Of a stretch of 64,000 nucleotides of DNA, positions 52,691-64,000 are shown piece by piece. The DNA comes from Arion vulgaris (Eukaryota; Mollusca; Gastropoda; Stylommatophora; Arionidae): contig CM036753.1 of the NCBI GenBank assembly GCA_020796225.1, forward strand, positions 71,601,865-71,665,864, given 5' to 3'. Below the pieces are notes generated by a model. The model was not told where the DNA came from. It did not search any database and saw nothing but the letters and a program-made list of their open reading frames with translations. The first letter of the stretch is position 1. Each line of letters begins with the position of its first letter. Position numbers and translations under genes: made by a program.

Positions 52691-53135
52691 ATATACAACA
52701 ACATTCGAATGAGAGGATCACGCGACAGTTGTGGTCTTATTTACTAGAATTTTTACCTGAGCCCGCCGGCTGTATGTTATCGAAGCCATGCTCACACATT
52801 TTATTCACCGATTATAATGCAAAAAAACTTTCGCTTCCATATCGCTTCCTGCATGCAAGATTATGCTTGCTACTTTCCATGATGCCGATCGCCACTGTAA
52901 TTTAAACTTAGCACACATTTCTTTTTTATCTTTGTCACCCTTCCATACCTTGAAGGTAATTTAACCTTAGTGTATATTTCTTATCTCTGCCATTCTTCAA
53001 TACCTCCTTCGTAACTTAATCTGAGTACATGTTTCTTATCTATGATCTATGCCACCCTTCAAACTGACTTTCATCACACAACACCTCGTGTATTCCAATT
53101 ACACCTCTGACTTCATTCACAAGAGACTTTAGTAT
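52691..53135. other. Unrecognised DNA to the duplication breakpoint
   Basis: No gene recognised; duplicated at 62,481-62,933. Several sequences of the type cttatctctgccacccttc recur within it. Confidence 0.35.
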
Positions 53136-53139
53136 AGTA

Positions 53140-53545
53140 GAATGACAGAACAGGATATGTCCAGACTCTCCGCCTTTCATACAACTTGTCTGCGAAAAAT
53201 CTTACGCGTGTACTGGCGGACTACTATCTCGAACCAAGAATTGCTTGCATGATGCCAACAAGAGAATATGGGCACTATCATCCGAAGACGACGCTGGAGA
53301 TGGATTGAACATGTGATGCGCATGGAGACTGGCTCCGACACGAAAACTGCACTGAGATGGACTCCAGAGGGTAGGCGAAAGCGTGGAAGACCCAAGACAA
53401 CCTGGAGGAGAACGATAGAGCAAGAGCTGAAGGAAATGAATCATAGCTGGAACACAATACAGAGGAAGGCCATGAACAGGAAGAATGGTGTACGTTTGTT
53501 GCTGCCCTAAACGCCAGGGCGTAACAGGCTAAAGAGAGAGAGAGA
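53140..53545 (+). pseudogene. LINE C-terminus, truncated and frameshifted duplicate
   Basis: Copy of 42,925-43,340. It lacks the first ~115 bp because the duplication starts here, and single-base losses at about 53,487 (caggaagaa) and 53,516 (ccagggcg) break the frame that is open in the left copy. Confidence 0.8.
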
Positions 53546-55797
53546 GAATGCATGTACATTGAAATCGATATACAAAGGAGAAAATGAGAGCGAAAATTTG
53601 AAGCAGAGCTCAAAGCAATCTTTTACTTATTCTTCAAATGCTCCATATCGATAACTGTTAAACCAATCCTTGTGATTTGTATGTGATCTGAGCCTAAGGA
53701 TTGATGATGATGATATTACTCAATATGTACCTATTATACTATCTTCTTGTTCTGTTGCTTAGTTTTTCCTGACTATGGTTTTTGTTGCGTTCGGCTAATT
53801 TTAAAGTGAGATTGCAATAACTGTGGTCATTGTTCAAACAAATAAGTCTTCGACAAGACATTTATAGGAATGTGCAACGTCTAGCAGTGGCTGCTGTACG
53901 CAAATATTCAAGTTGTATCTGGCATTGTTTGTATGCGTTTGTTCTTATCAACCAAACTAATCACTCTTTGTGATTTGTGAGGTTTGCACAGAGAACGTAA
54001 GGAGATTGTGTATCCATTATTCCTATGTGGCATGTCAGACATGCACATCCCAATATCGGCCAAAGTCTGAAATGATATATGTTTGGTTGTCAGTTTGTCC
54101 GTTTGCCCTGACTGCTAACGTATAACATATTTTATATTTTATATTTTATATCATTTGCAATAAATCTTCATTGGCTCTCTTCCACATCTCTCGCACCATA
54201 GCAGAACTCTTGCTCTTTTTCTTCAACATATACTCGCTTATCCAGGCTTCAAAATTACAGCATGTTATCAGGACTATCACTTTACGGGTAGAGTAGGGTT
54301 TTGTTAACTGACCCTGACGAATAACTTTCAACATAAACTGCTGCTTAAATTTAGAATTCTGTTGATAACTGCTGTGAATGTCAACAATGCAGCCGTTTTA
54401 AAATTACACCCATATGTTACCGGGGCGCTAGTGGGGGTAAGAATAGTAATACTGCAACCTACAAGACATGTCGTAAGAGGTGACTGAGGTGAGGGCCTAG
54501 GGAAATTATCCTTGTAAATAAAAAGTCTCGCAGAAATCAGATATGCTGGCCTACTTGTAGGAGCATAATTAGCAAAAAAATACAATCGTTCTTAGGCTCA
54601 GATGACATAAAAATCACAAAGAGTGGTTCAATAAGTTAACGATATGAACGTTTGAAGAAGAAGAAAGAAGCTAAAGTTAGAAAAAGTTACTGGTCTGTAA
54701 CAACTCTGTAACATGGAACAAATTTGTTGCTTTTTCTTCTTCTCGTTTGTTGTTGTTCAATGTCTACACAATGAGTCCGGTTCTCTGGGTGTATGCTGTT
54801 GTGTTTATTAGTTCACCAAAACTTCAGAACAGCTTTGCATAGATGTTTGACTCTGGTGGCCGTGTTCTTCACCAGTTTCAAATGTGTTACTTACAACTGT
54901 TAAGTGTAGCGAAACGGGCAGACAGTTATTCTAATTGCCGAAGCAAGATGAAGAAACAAACCAAGATCAAACGACATCAACGTTAAAAGAGTTATTGAAT
55001 ACGACATCGGAAATCAGATATACGATCTCTATACTAGTCACTAGTCTACACAGTAATGACATCTTTAACTAGTTTTCATTACCGCATCAGCAATCTCTTA
55101 ATTAGCCTTTAAACTGGCCGAACGGTTGAGGTCTGGGATGGCGAAACGTTGTTATGATTATCTCTGATAGGCTCTATATTTGACATTAAGCGTTAAATGT
55201 AAAGTCTGATTATGATTAGCTCAGACACGACCAGCAGGAAGGACAACATTTTGTCAGTACTTTTATTTAACATGTACTTCTTCTCTTTTGTTCGCTGACT
55301 ATGAACTCAGAAGTAGTCATGTTCATATGAAACATATCGTATGAAGGCGCTCGTGTCGTGCCGGGGCCCTGCAGGGAAGTAAAGAATAGTACCACTGCGA
55401 CCTACAAGGCATGTCGTAAGAGGCGACTGATGTAGGACCTATGGAAGCTACCTAGTAAAGAATAAAAAATCGCAGATATTGGATGTTCTGGCCACTTATA
55501 GGCGCATAACTGGCGCATCGTACAATCGCTCTTAGGCTCGGATCAATACAAATCACACAGAGTGGTTAACAAGTGGCCGGTATGGAGCGTTCGAAGAAGA
55601 AGAAGAATAGAAGAAGCATGAAGGAAAAACGACAACTTACAAACATATGGAGATGCTACTAGCATACATATACTACTCACATGTAGATACCACTCACATG
55701 CACATACAACGTCATGGTCTGTATTGGTAGAATGCTGCTCAAAACAGATCAGCCTGGCGCACACTTCTTCGACACGGTTCCTCGGCCTGCGAGGCAG

Positions 55798-56025
55798 ATA
55801 GAACAGCAAGGATGGAGCAAAAACGTCAAAATAGAAAGACAGTAAAACTTCCCACAAGTGCAAATATACCTTGCCCACACTGTACACGAACATTTCAAGC
55901 CCGTATCGGGCTCACTAGTCATCTACGCACACACATACAAACATAGCGCAACTACAATGCCTTGGATGAAAATTTGTGTGGTCATCATCACCCGTGATGG
56001 ACAAGCATCATCATCATTGGTAGAG
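55798..56025 (+). mobile_element. LINE 3' end with intact C2H2-like finger frame
   Basis: Duplicate of 45,585-45,815 in which CPHCTRTF ... GLTSHLRTH is in frame, followed by IQT and a stop. This is the better-preserved version. Confidence 0.75.
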
Positions 56026-56116
56026 AACTGCCTAGTCTCCTCTGGGTAACTGAAAAGTCGTAGCCGGATCTGCTAAGGACAGAATGTGTCGACCACAGAT
56101 CAGAGAGCTGTTTAAC

Positions 56117-56685
56117 TCAGGGCACATACTTTGAATATAAGTGTTACAGAAGAGTCCTCCGTATATCATGGACAAAGAAGAGAACAAATAGATCCATCCA
56201 GAAAGAACACAAAATCAAAGGAAACTGGCTGATGCTACAAATAAGAAAGAGAAAATTGAAATATTGTGAACATATAAAGAGATACGAAGGGCTGGAGAAG
56301 ACCATCAAGAAAGGAGGCATCCAGAAAAAGAGGAGAAGAGGAAGACCACGGAGAAGATGGATTCGGGATTTAACTGGTGGTTTGATCATGACAACTGCAG
56401 AGGCGGGACATCTGGTCTACAAGAAAAGAAATTCGAAAGAACTGTGAAAGTGGCAAAGTTCTGTTCAGGACTAGCTATTTGATGATGACATACTTGAACG
56501 CTTCATTGACACCTATAAGAGTGATGTATCATCATGCGGTATTAAGAAAACTAGTTGGGAGATGTTGGCCAGAAACAGACTAGCATGGGGAGCGGTAGTT
56601 AGGGATGCTCAAAAATTGAAGAGAATTAGAAACGCCATCACGTATCCGGACAAAGAGAGGCGAGAGACCATCTTCTTCATCAGCT
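56117..56685 (+). mobile_element. LINE C-terminal fragment with a single 91-bp unit
   Basis: The same LINE as 45,905-47,475 but with one copy of the 91-bp segment (56,479-56,569). SWEMLARNRLAWGAV reads straight through, which suggests the single-unit state is ancestral. GRPRRRWIRDLTGG is better preserved here than on the left. Confidence 0.8.
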
Positions 56686-56694
56686 GCAGTCACC

Positions 56695-57315
56695 TCGCCC
56701 GAGTGGTTACAGGGCCCAAATTTTGGGTGTAAAGAATAGAACCACTGTTACCTACCATGTAAAATGTACTTATTAAAAGTAAAATGGAGTGATTTCGTTT
56801 CTAACAACACAGTGAGAGATAGAACACACCAACAACCCGTATCAAATATTATAAGGAAACGAAGGTGGAAATATTTAGGTCATGTTCTTAGATCAGACGA
56901 AAAGAGACTAAATCGACAAGTCCATGTGGTCACCAGTTGGGAAAAGAAAACGTGGAAGACCAAAGACCACTCTTCGAAGAACCATCCAACAAGAAAGCAA
57001 ACTATTGGGATGTAAAACAATACAAGATCTCCAACTGCTAGCAAAGAACCGTATCACATGGAGATCAAAAACCTCTGCCCTATGTGCCGCCTTTGGCACG
57101 AAAGGAACAAACTAACTAACTACCTACCATGCATGTCGTAAGAGGCGACTAATGAGGTTTGGCTGAAATTGGATGCACGTGTCCTAAACGTGTAGAAGTC
57201 TATGCGTTTAGGGACTACCAAACCAATGTGCAACGTATACACGTTCTTGACAAAAATCAAACATATCACAAAGAGTGATGAAAATTGGTCGTAAAGAACG
57301 AACGCAAAGAAGAAG
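56695..57315 (+). mobile_element. A1 element split by LINE insertion (duplicate)
   Basis: Copy of 47,488-48,108. The nested LINE has a deletion (gtccatgtgg instead of gtccttatgtgg), which breaks its frame in this copy. Confidence 0.85.
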
Positions 57316-60300
57316 AGTAAGAGGAAGCTCCAGTCACCAGTTTTACCTGCAGAAACGTGGCAAATATTGCCGAATAGGCCACTACAGCCCCCAGATATGA
57401 ACGATATGACTCAACACCGAACACATAAAAAGTTAATTGCATATCCTTTACAGGAATTTGCTAATTAAACCCAGCTTTTTAACGCTGTTTGAGATTTTTC
57501 TAGGCATTATTACGTTTAGTAGTTTGCCATTGCTTTCTGAACGGGTGGCGCCATCGTCCTTTGTAAAAATCGACGCGAAACAATTTGCAACCAAATTGTC
57601 CGCAGCGTGATCGAACTCAGAACGTCGGGGTTAATAGACTGAGTCACTATCCCCTAAGCCACAGACGCCACCACCCGAACACATTACGTGACGTAAAACC
57701 CGCTGTCTACTGAAACAAAGAGGCCGATGAATAACATACTCGAACGCAAAGATTTGAACACGTGACAATCAGATCTGTTATCATGGCGTTGCTCTCTCTC
57801 TTATCAACAACAATCGGTTAGGAGTGATGCCTCCTGGCCTTTATAAAAATATCGTCTGGGCCTAAAGAAAAACTGAAGTCATCGTTCTGGTGACAGTCGT
57901 GATGATCTTTCTTGAACAATGACCTGAACTTAAAAGAAACAATCGAGAATCTAGTAACAATGCTTTTACTTTAACTTTGTCATGACAACACATGTTAGCT
58001 GACGAATTGAAGTTTCATCATTCAGTTTTATCTGCAATCGTTCAGCAATAATGTTAGACTAAAGTTCACAATAATTTAATACTATCTCTAGTGAGCTAAC
58101 CAGCAGTCTCTCAAACTTCCAAGTAAAGTAGAAATTGGTGATGATCAAACTCGATCATTCGATATCACTATAAATCATTCGACAACACTTTTATACCTGT
58201 GGTATTACTTACTACTCAGGGGCGTAGAAGAATGAAACTTAACATTCATGAGAATACTCTTTGAGACAGAATATTATAGCTTCACCCACGTTAACAGAGT
58301 TTCTACATATCTTTTGTGGATGACAAGTTTGCATTTTCATATTTGCAGATGGCGGGTCATTTCTGCAGAGAGGAACCGAGCCGATTCGGGTAAAACTCGG
58401 AGCAATGAAGTAAATATTTCGGATTTAGATCATTTAATCCCCCCTTCCTCCTAATTGTTTGTATTCAGTGTAAATGTAGTGGTCTTGAGAAAATAAACCC
58501 ATTCTAAACAAATAGTCATTGCTCCTGAAACTTTTTTTTTACATTCAGAAAGACTAACTTTGCCTGTACATACAACGAATATCATATTTCTTCAGCTGTA
58601 GCACTTCCGGTCTTACATTGAGAGTGCTTTCTCTCAGCTTAAAGAGTCTTTAATTTTCCGCATCTAATTTTTAACATTAGGACGAGATCGTCTTTCAGCT
58701 TAAAGAGGCTTTCATTCTCTAGAAAACAAATAAATATTTATTACAGTGATAAGACTCAGATCTGAGGCGTAGAGTGTCGTCTCTCAGCTTAAAGAGGCTT
58801 TAATTCTCTAGAAAACAAATAGATATTTATGACAATGATAGGACGCCGATCTGAGGCTAAGAGTGTCGTCTCTCGGCTTCGTCCGTGTGTTGATGGGGAT
58901 GTCAAGGAGGGCAAAGAATAGTACCACTGCGACCTACAAGCATGTTGTAAGAGGCGACTGAGGTAGGGAAGCTACTCTTGTAAATAAAAAGCGTTGCAGA
59001 AATCGGATGTGCTGGCCTACTTGTAGGCGCATAACTGGTACAATGTACATTCACTCTTAGGCTCAGATCCCATACAAATCACAAATAGTGGTTAACAAGT
59101 GGTCGATATGAAGTGTTTGATGAAGAAGTTATCACCAGAACATTCAATCTTAGTGTTTTATCAAACAGCCATTTTTCAGTTGGTTGGGGAGTACTTGCGA
59201 CCAACTATCCGCCTTAACGTATGGACGCCCCATGACGCCAGTCCTGGGCTTTAAACGTTAACGAAAGAATTAACTTTTTGATTCAATATCTCCCTCCGCC
59301 TATGATTTCATCAATTCGTCGTTGTCTTCTTCAGCTTTCCGATTCTTCTTCGAGGTTCGTTGTTGCAGATATCGCCCGACTTCATTCATCTCTGATCTTA
59401 ACCGTCCCTTTCCAATTGTTAACTGCAAGTAGTTCTAGGTTATTTCAATATTATTTCTCCATCGTTTCCGTGATCTGTCTCGTGGTTTCTTCCCATTTTC
59501 ATCTTTTTTTTCTATTTACAATTTTACGCTATCTATTCTCTGCCATTCTTTCAATATACATTAGACATCGTAATCTATAAATCATCATGATGGTACTACT
59601 TAATTCATCACTTTTATTGTTGTCTTTGATCATTTGTGTCATGTGGAGGAACATCTGGCATCATTTACTTCTTCTTCCCCGAGTGGTTACCGGGGCCCAA
59701 ATGGGGGTGTAAAGAATAGAACCACTGTTACCTGCCACGCATGTCGTAAGAGGCGACTAAGGAGGTTTGGCTGAAATCGGATGCATGTGTGCTAAACGTG
59801 TAGAAGTCTTATGCGTTTAGGGGCCTACCAAACCAATGTGCAACGTATACACGTTCTTGGCAAAGATCAACATATCACAAAAGAGTGATTAAAATTGGTC
59901 GTAAAGAACGAACGCAAAGAAGATTTACTTCTTCTTATTATTCTGCGATCGCCCGCTATAAATTCAGACGTAGCCATTGAGTCTGTTGTGACGTTTCTGA
60001 TTGATTTTTGCGTGAAAGTCTGCTTACCATTTTCTTGGTTTTCTCGCCATACAGACGAACCTTTTCCGACTTCAGAATTGTCTTTTACTTAATAGTTTAT
60101 TTTGTTTGTTTGTTTGTTTGTTTGTTTGTGTTCGCTCCTATCAACTTACAAACACATGCAGTAACTCCTACATTGCATAAAACAAGAGCTGAAATACAAG
60201 AGCTCAAGAACAGGTGGATCATTGAAGAAGAAGATCAACCGTAACCTTCGATAACCATACGGCCACAGCGGACTCAGGTAATAATTCTAGTAAATAAGGC

Positions 60301-60754
60301 CACAACAGTCACGTGATCTAGTATTCCAGTATTGTTGTATAAAGATGAATTCATTTTTAAATCAACACAAAATACTAAATCTTGGTTATATTATGTAACA
60401 AGTGAAGCTTAACAATAAGGAATATCAGTATTATTAATATTTTTCATCAATAAATAACCATAGACTCAAAATTGAGCAAAATTGCAAAAATGGCTGCAGT
60501 GTTCTATTAAACGTATACAAAAACCAGCTGCCAAAACTCAAAACTAGATCAGGGTTTCCCGGTCAGCTATGTGACTCAATATTAGATTTGGCTGTGCATC
60601 AAACAAGTTAGTCATTTTTGGGGATCTCGGTGGGTTTTTCGCTGAAAAACGTGAGTATTTTGAGCCCCCCGTTAAACTCCTGTAGTGTGTATGACAGGAA
60701 CATCCAAATATTGACCGAATTGTACGAATATTATCTAACAAGACACAGATTTGT

Positions 60755-61312
60755 TTAGTTTAGTCGTCGGATCACCATCACTGCACGTCGAACAAATTAG
60801 TCCATAAGTGCTCCGATCTCTCCCTCAGTATGTCCATCAGGTGTGGCGACTAACGACACCGGTTCTTTGTTGGTTTACAATTCTTCTTTGTCTGCCAGCA
60901 TAGCGTTCTTGTCGAGCTACACCACACTTAACTTTGAGTTCTTGCAGTCTGGTTAGTGTTGTGGATGCACCGCTATTACGTGAATCATGTACACGCCCTC
61001 TCTCCCTTAAGGAATTTATAATATCAGCCTGGTCCATTGCTCGTCCGCTTTGGACAGCAGCCATACCTGCAAGCCTATCCGCACGTTCATTCCCCTTACA
61101 CCTGCATGCCCTGGTACAAAAATAAAACTGATCTTTGTCAGCTTAGACCTCCCAGCGATTCTATCCAATGTCTCCTAGCCCATCCTGTTTCAATCTTCCT
61201 GAGCATACTCATTGAGTCACTGAGAAAACATGCATGGATAAAAGTCTGTGATTCTAGCCAAATCATCGCTTTGGTAACCGCCATGATTTCCATAGTGAGA
61301 CTGCTTGTAGTG
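60755..61312 (-). mobile_element. LINE RNase H fragment inserted only in the right copy
   Basis: Minus strand: TMEIMAVTKAMIWLE (catalytic E), CFLSDSMSMLRKIETGW (catalytic D), FVPGHAG ... GNERADRLAGMAA (H and D), then SLRERGRVHD, VARQERYAGR and a stop. These are the residues of a LINE-encoded RNase H; the first catalytic D is cut off by 5' truncation. Frameshifts lie between blocks. The 3' end is ggtgatccgacgactaaact plus aaa. Flanked by agacacagatttgt at 60,741-60,754 and 61,313-61,326; the left copy has this 14-mer once (51,529-51,542). Confidence 0.9.
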
Positions 61313-62933
61313 AGACACAGATTTGTACAGACGAGTAACTGTAAGATATTTATTCTAAGATGGTATGAAATTTCACTGTTTTATAATCAACATGAAAAGC
61401 AACTACAGCAAATTTACATACAGTGTTAAAAATATGAGAGCCGCGGTAGCGTAGTTGTTAGTCAACTCGCTTCTCAAGGCTGGTGGTCTGGGTTCAACTC
61501 CCGCTGTGAGCGCGGAATTTTTCCCGACCGCGACGGCTCTCAGGTCAACCTAGCCTCAGACATGCTCTGGGAAAGTAAAGGCGGCCGACGTGATGCTGAC
61601 CATATCACCCATCATGTGCCGACGGTCAATGAAAATATAGGCCTAACACTGTATTGCCCTATATACCACGAGGTATGAAAGGGTTCCTTTACTTTTTCCC
61701 TTCCCTTAAAAATATAACTTGGTTAATAGAACTAACGCAAACAAAAAACATTAACTTTCGATTATAGCTCAGACCGTGGTCCCCGGCATCATAAGACCTA
61801 CTAGCTCAGATGGGAAATCAAAAATTCCTGTTTAATGGTGGCTAGTTTTTGTATATGTTTAATATCACTGTATGCTTTTTTTCAATTTTTACTCAACGCT
61901 ATACGATCCTGGATATTTATTGATGAAAAGTGTTAATAATACTAACATTCCGTAACTTTCAACTCGTAACATAATATCAAATTGATTTAACATGTTGTAT
62001 TGTTTTCAATATGAGTTAATAATAGCCGTCCATCGGAAGCGATGATGACAACAATCTCAGACGTGTACTGTTGCACCTCTCTGGTGTGTGCGGAGGTGAC
62101 TGTAGAGTCCAATCCTAGAACGGAATCCCCGACCACAGGTGGGGCATACATGATCAAGGTTAGACATGTGCGTGTTGTGTGCTCTGTCTTTTCGCGCTGC
62201 TCGTTTTCTCTGTGACTCAACAATACGATGATTCTCAGCTATTCGGGTTCCTCTTTGTTGTTACAGCGCCACATTTGGCGATCTTGCGCAAGGGGTTCCC
62301 AGCACGTATTGTCTATATCGAAGCATTTCAGAGACACTTTAAGAGTGTCTTTAAAGCGTTTTTCTGTCCACCAGCTAAACGTCTGCCCCCTTCAAGTTTG
62401 CCATACATCAACTGTTTTGGGATGCGTTTATCAGGCATTCGAGCAACGTGACCGACCCATCTCAGTTGGGTATGAATTAGTCTATATACAACAACATTCG
62501 AATGAGAGGATCACGCGACAGTTGTGGTCTTATTTACTAGAATTTTTACCTGAGCCCGCCCGCTGTATATTATCGGAAGCCATGCTCACACATGTTATTC
62601 CACCGATTATAATGCAGAAAAAACTTTCGCTTCCATATCGCTTCCTGCATGCAAGATTATGCTTGCTACTTTCCATGATGCCGATCGCCACTGTAATTTA
62701 AACTTAGCACACATTTCTTTTTTATCTTTGTCACCCTTCCATACCTTGAAGGTAATTTAACCTTAGTGTATATTTCTTATCTCTGCCACTCTTCAATACC
62801 TCCTTGGTAACTTAATCTGAGTACATGTTTCTTATCTATGATCTATGCCACCCTTCAAACTGACTTTCATCACACAACACCTCGTGTATTCCAATTACAC
62901 CCTCTGACTTCCATTCACAAGAGACTTTAGTAT

Positions 62934-63600
62934 CGTTTCACCTTCGGCCCTCTGTTTGACACAAATTACCCCAAATATCTCCATACATTATCCTCAGTTT
63001 CTAAAACGTCTCTACCTCATTCCTTGCCACCACAACTGTCATAAAGCTCGTTCCCCTGTCCCTGTTCCCAACCACAAATTATAAATCTCCACCATTTATT
63101 GCAGTCACCTTTCTATAAAAGGTCCTTCTCTGTTTTTCCCGCAAAGCTTCCCAAGATGCAGACTCCAGGTATCGCGTTCCAAACCTTGTCGACTGCGACC
63201 ATTTCAGTTCTTAAATTGCTGGTACAAATTACCTTCCAGGATGGTAGACCAGGTATCGAAACACAGATAATTATGGTCGTGGCCCTCGTTGTGACACCGC
63301 TTCTTGACGGAACAGCCGCAGTGTTTCCCATCCTTCCCTGCCCATCAGTCTGAAAACAAATGTCTCAAAGAATTGTCAGTACATTGTCAAGACGACATTG
63401 AGGACGACGGATAAAAAAAATACTAAATCTAATGATAACCACATTTTTTTTATTGCCAGCAAAAGCTGGTCAAAAGATAAGATTTAGTGGATGCTGTTGG
63501 TGTATCAATCTACAGTTAATTTATTATTTTTCTTCAATAAAAATTATGTTTGCTGTCACGGCATGTAGCTGTGGTTATAGGAAGCAAATGTGGATGAATG
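62934..63600. other. Unrecognised DNA right of the duplication
   Basis: An open frame of about 72-84 codons exists on both strands at 63,099-63,353. The minus frame contains VDKVWNAIPG, loosely like the W-N-(S/A)-(L/I)-P block near the end of some RT-containing LINEs, but this is weak. Confidence 0.35.
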
Positions 63601-63629
63601 CAGTAGTTTAGTAGTTGGTATTTTTCTAT

Positions 63630-64000
63630 TAGTACTGGTAGTAGCAGCGGTATTATTATTATTAGTTTTATTATTATTATTATTAGTAGTAGTAGTAGTA
63701 GTGGTAGTAGCAGTAGTGGTAGTAGTAGTGTGGTAGTAGCTAGTAGTAGTAGTATTAGTAGTGGTAGTAATATTAGTAGCAGTATTATTATTACTATTAT
63801 TATTAGTAGTAGTAGTAGTGGCAGTGGCAGCAGTAGTAGTAGTACTAGTAGTAGTAGTATTAGTAGTGGTAGTAATATTAGTAGCAGTATTATTATTACT
63901 ATTACTATTAGTAGTAGTAGTAGTGGCAGTGGTGGCAGTAGTAGTGGTGGTAGTAGTAGTAGTAGTGGTGATAGTAGTAGTGGTAGTAGTAGTAGTAATG
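63630..64000. repeat. (AGT)n/(ATT)n trinucleotide microsatellite
   Basis: Runs of agtagtagt with ggt and att variants to the window edge. A segment of about 90 bp (agtagtagtattagtagtgg ... attattattactatt) occurs twice. Confidence 0.95.

Larger units (their letters stand above)
42925..53135 (+). repeat. ~10 kb direct tandem duplication, left copy
   Basis: From gaatgacagaacaggatatg the sequence matches 53,140 onward base for base over long stretches, up to agagactttagtat. Offset is about 10,215 at the left and about 9,210 after the 91-bp array, exactly as expected from the 11 extra units. Confidence 0.9.
53140..62933 (+). repeat. ~10 kb direct tandem duplication, right copy
   Basis: Begins abruptly inside the LINE frame (gaatgacagaacaggatatg) and ends agagactttagtat followed by new sequence. 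It is 9,794 bp against 10,211 bp on the left: eleven fewer 91-bp units, one 572-bp insertion (60,741-61,312 with one TSD) and scattered small indels. Elements within it are described at the left copy and not repeated here unless different. Confidence 0.9.

Noticed and set aside
63099..63353. Gene at the right end of the window
   Set aside because: Open frames of similar length exist on both strands, with only a weak resemblance to a LINE motif and no start or splice context.

Overview
This 64 kb window is animal nuclear DNA that is made almost wholly of decayed mobile elements and tandem repeats. I could not recognise a host protein-coding gene, a canonical tRNA or an rRNA. It is AT-rich and has no operon-like organisation. 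It carries several different tRNA-headed SINE families, many 5'-truncated non-LTR retrotransposon (LINE) pieces, short DNA-transposon MITEs, and long satellite and microsatellite arrays. This mix suggests an invertebrate, most likely a mollusc (perhaps a gastropod). That placement is an inference from the style of the repeats, not from a marker gene.

Names used here. Family A is a SINE-like repeat of about 250 bp. Its head begins CCCGAGTGGTTACCGGGG and it has at least three 3' bodies: A1 ends ...GAACGAACGCAAAGAAG, A2 is a diverged relative ending ...GTTCGAAGAAGAAG, and A3 ends in (GA)n. SINE B is tRNA-headed with a (TCAA)n tail. SINE C has a head starting GCGTCTGTAGC. SINE D has a head starting GAGAGCCGCGGTAGCG. 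SINE E is tRNA-headed with a poly(A) tail. LINE pieces encode the end of reverse transcriptase (RT), the arginine-rich C-terminal region ('RWIGHVMRME', 'RGRPKTTWRRT') and sometimes RNase H or a terminal zinc finger.

Layout. 1-5 kb: RT fossil, a piggyBac-like MITE and three short-period arrays. 5-10.5 kb: A-family pieces, a hAT-like MITE, a 1.6 kb TACATA-type microsatellite, and 37-bp and 36-bp arrays. 10.6-17.4 kb: mariner-like MITE, LINE C-termini, a purine-strand array and a LINE RNase H piece. 17.4-25 kb: A1/A2/A3 copies with clear target-site duplications (TSDs), a second piggyBac-like MITE and an inverted pair of SINE E. 25.7-27.7 kb: A2 containing two A1 copies, one of which contains an RT pseudogene. 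28.7-31 kb: a full SINE B whose tRNA-like head has become a 56-bp satellite. 31.8-32.6 kb: A2 interrupted by an A1 head fused to a LINE 3' end with poly(A). 35-39.4 kb: a cluster of LINE ends, including an inverted pair. 41.4-42.7 kb: 43-bp satellite. 42.9-62.9 kb: a direct tandem duplication of about 10 kb. 63.6-64 kb: (AGT)n/(ATT)n microsatellite.

The two halves of the 10 kb duplication are nearly identical but differ structurally. A 91-bp unit is present 12 times in the left copy and once in the right copy. The right copy alone carries a 558-bp LINE RNase H insertion with a 14-bp TSD. The duplication could be real, or it could be two haplotypes laid end to end by the assembler.

The most interesting biology is the A family, whose shared head is joined to several different 3' ends, and the satellite made from a SINE promoter head. 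All long open frames are parts of LINEs or shadows of repeats.
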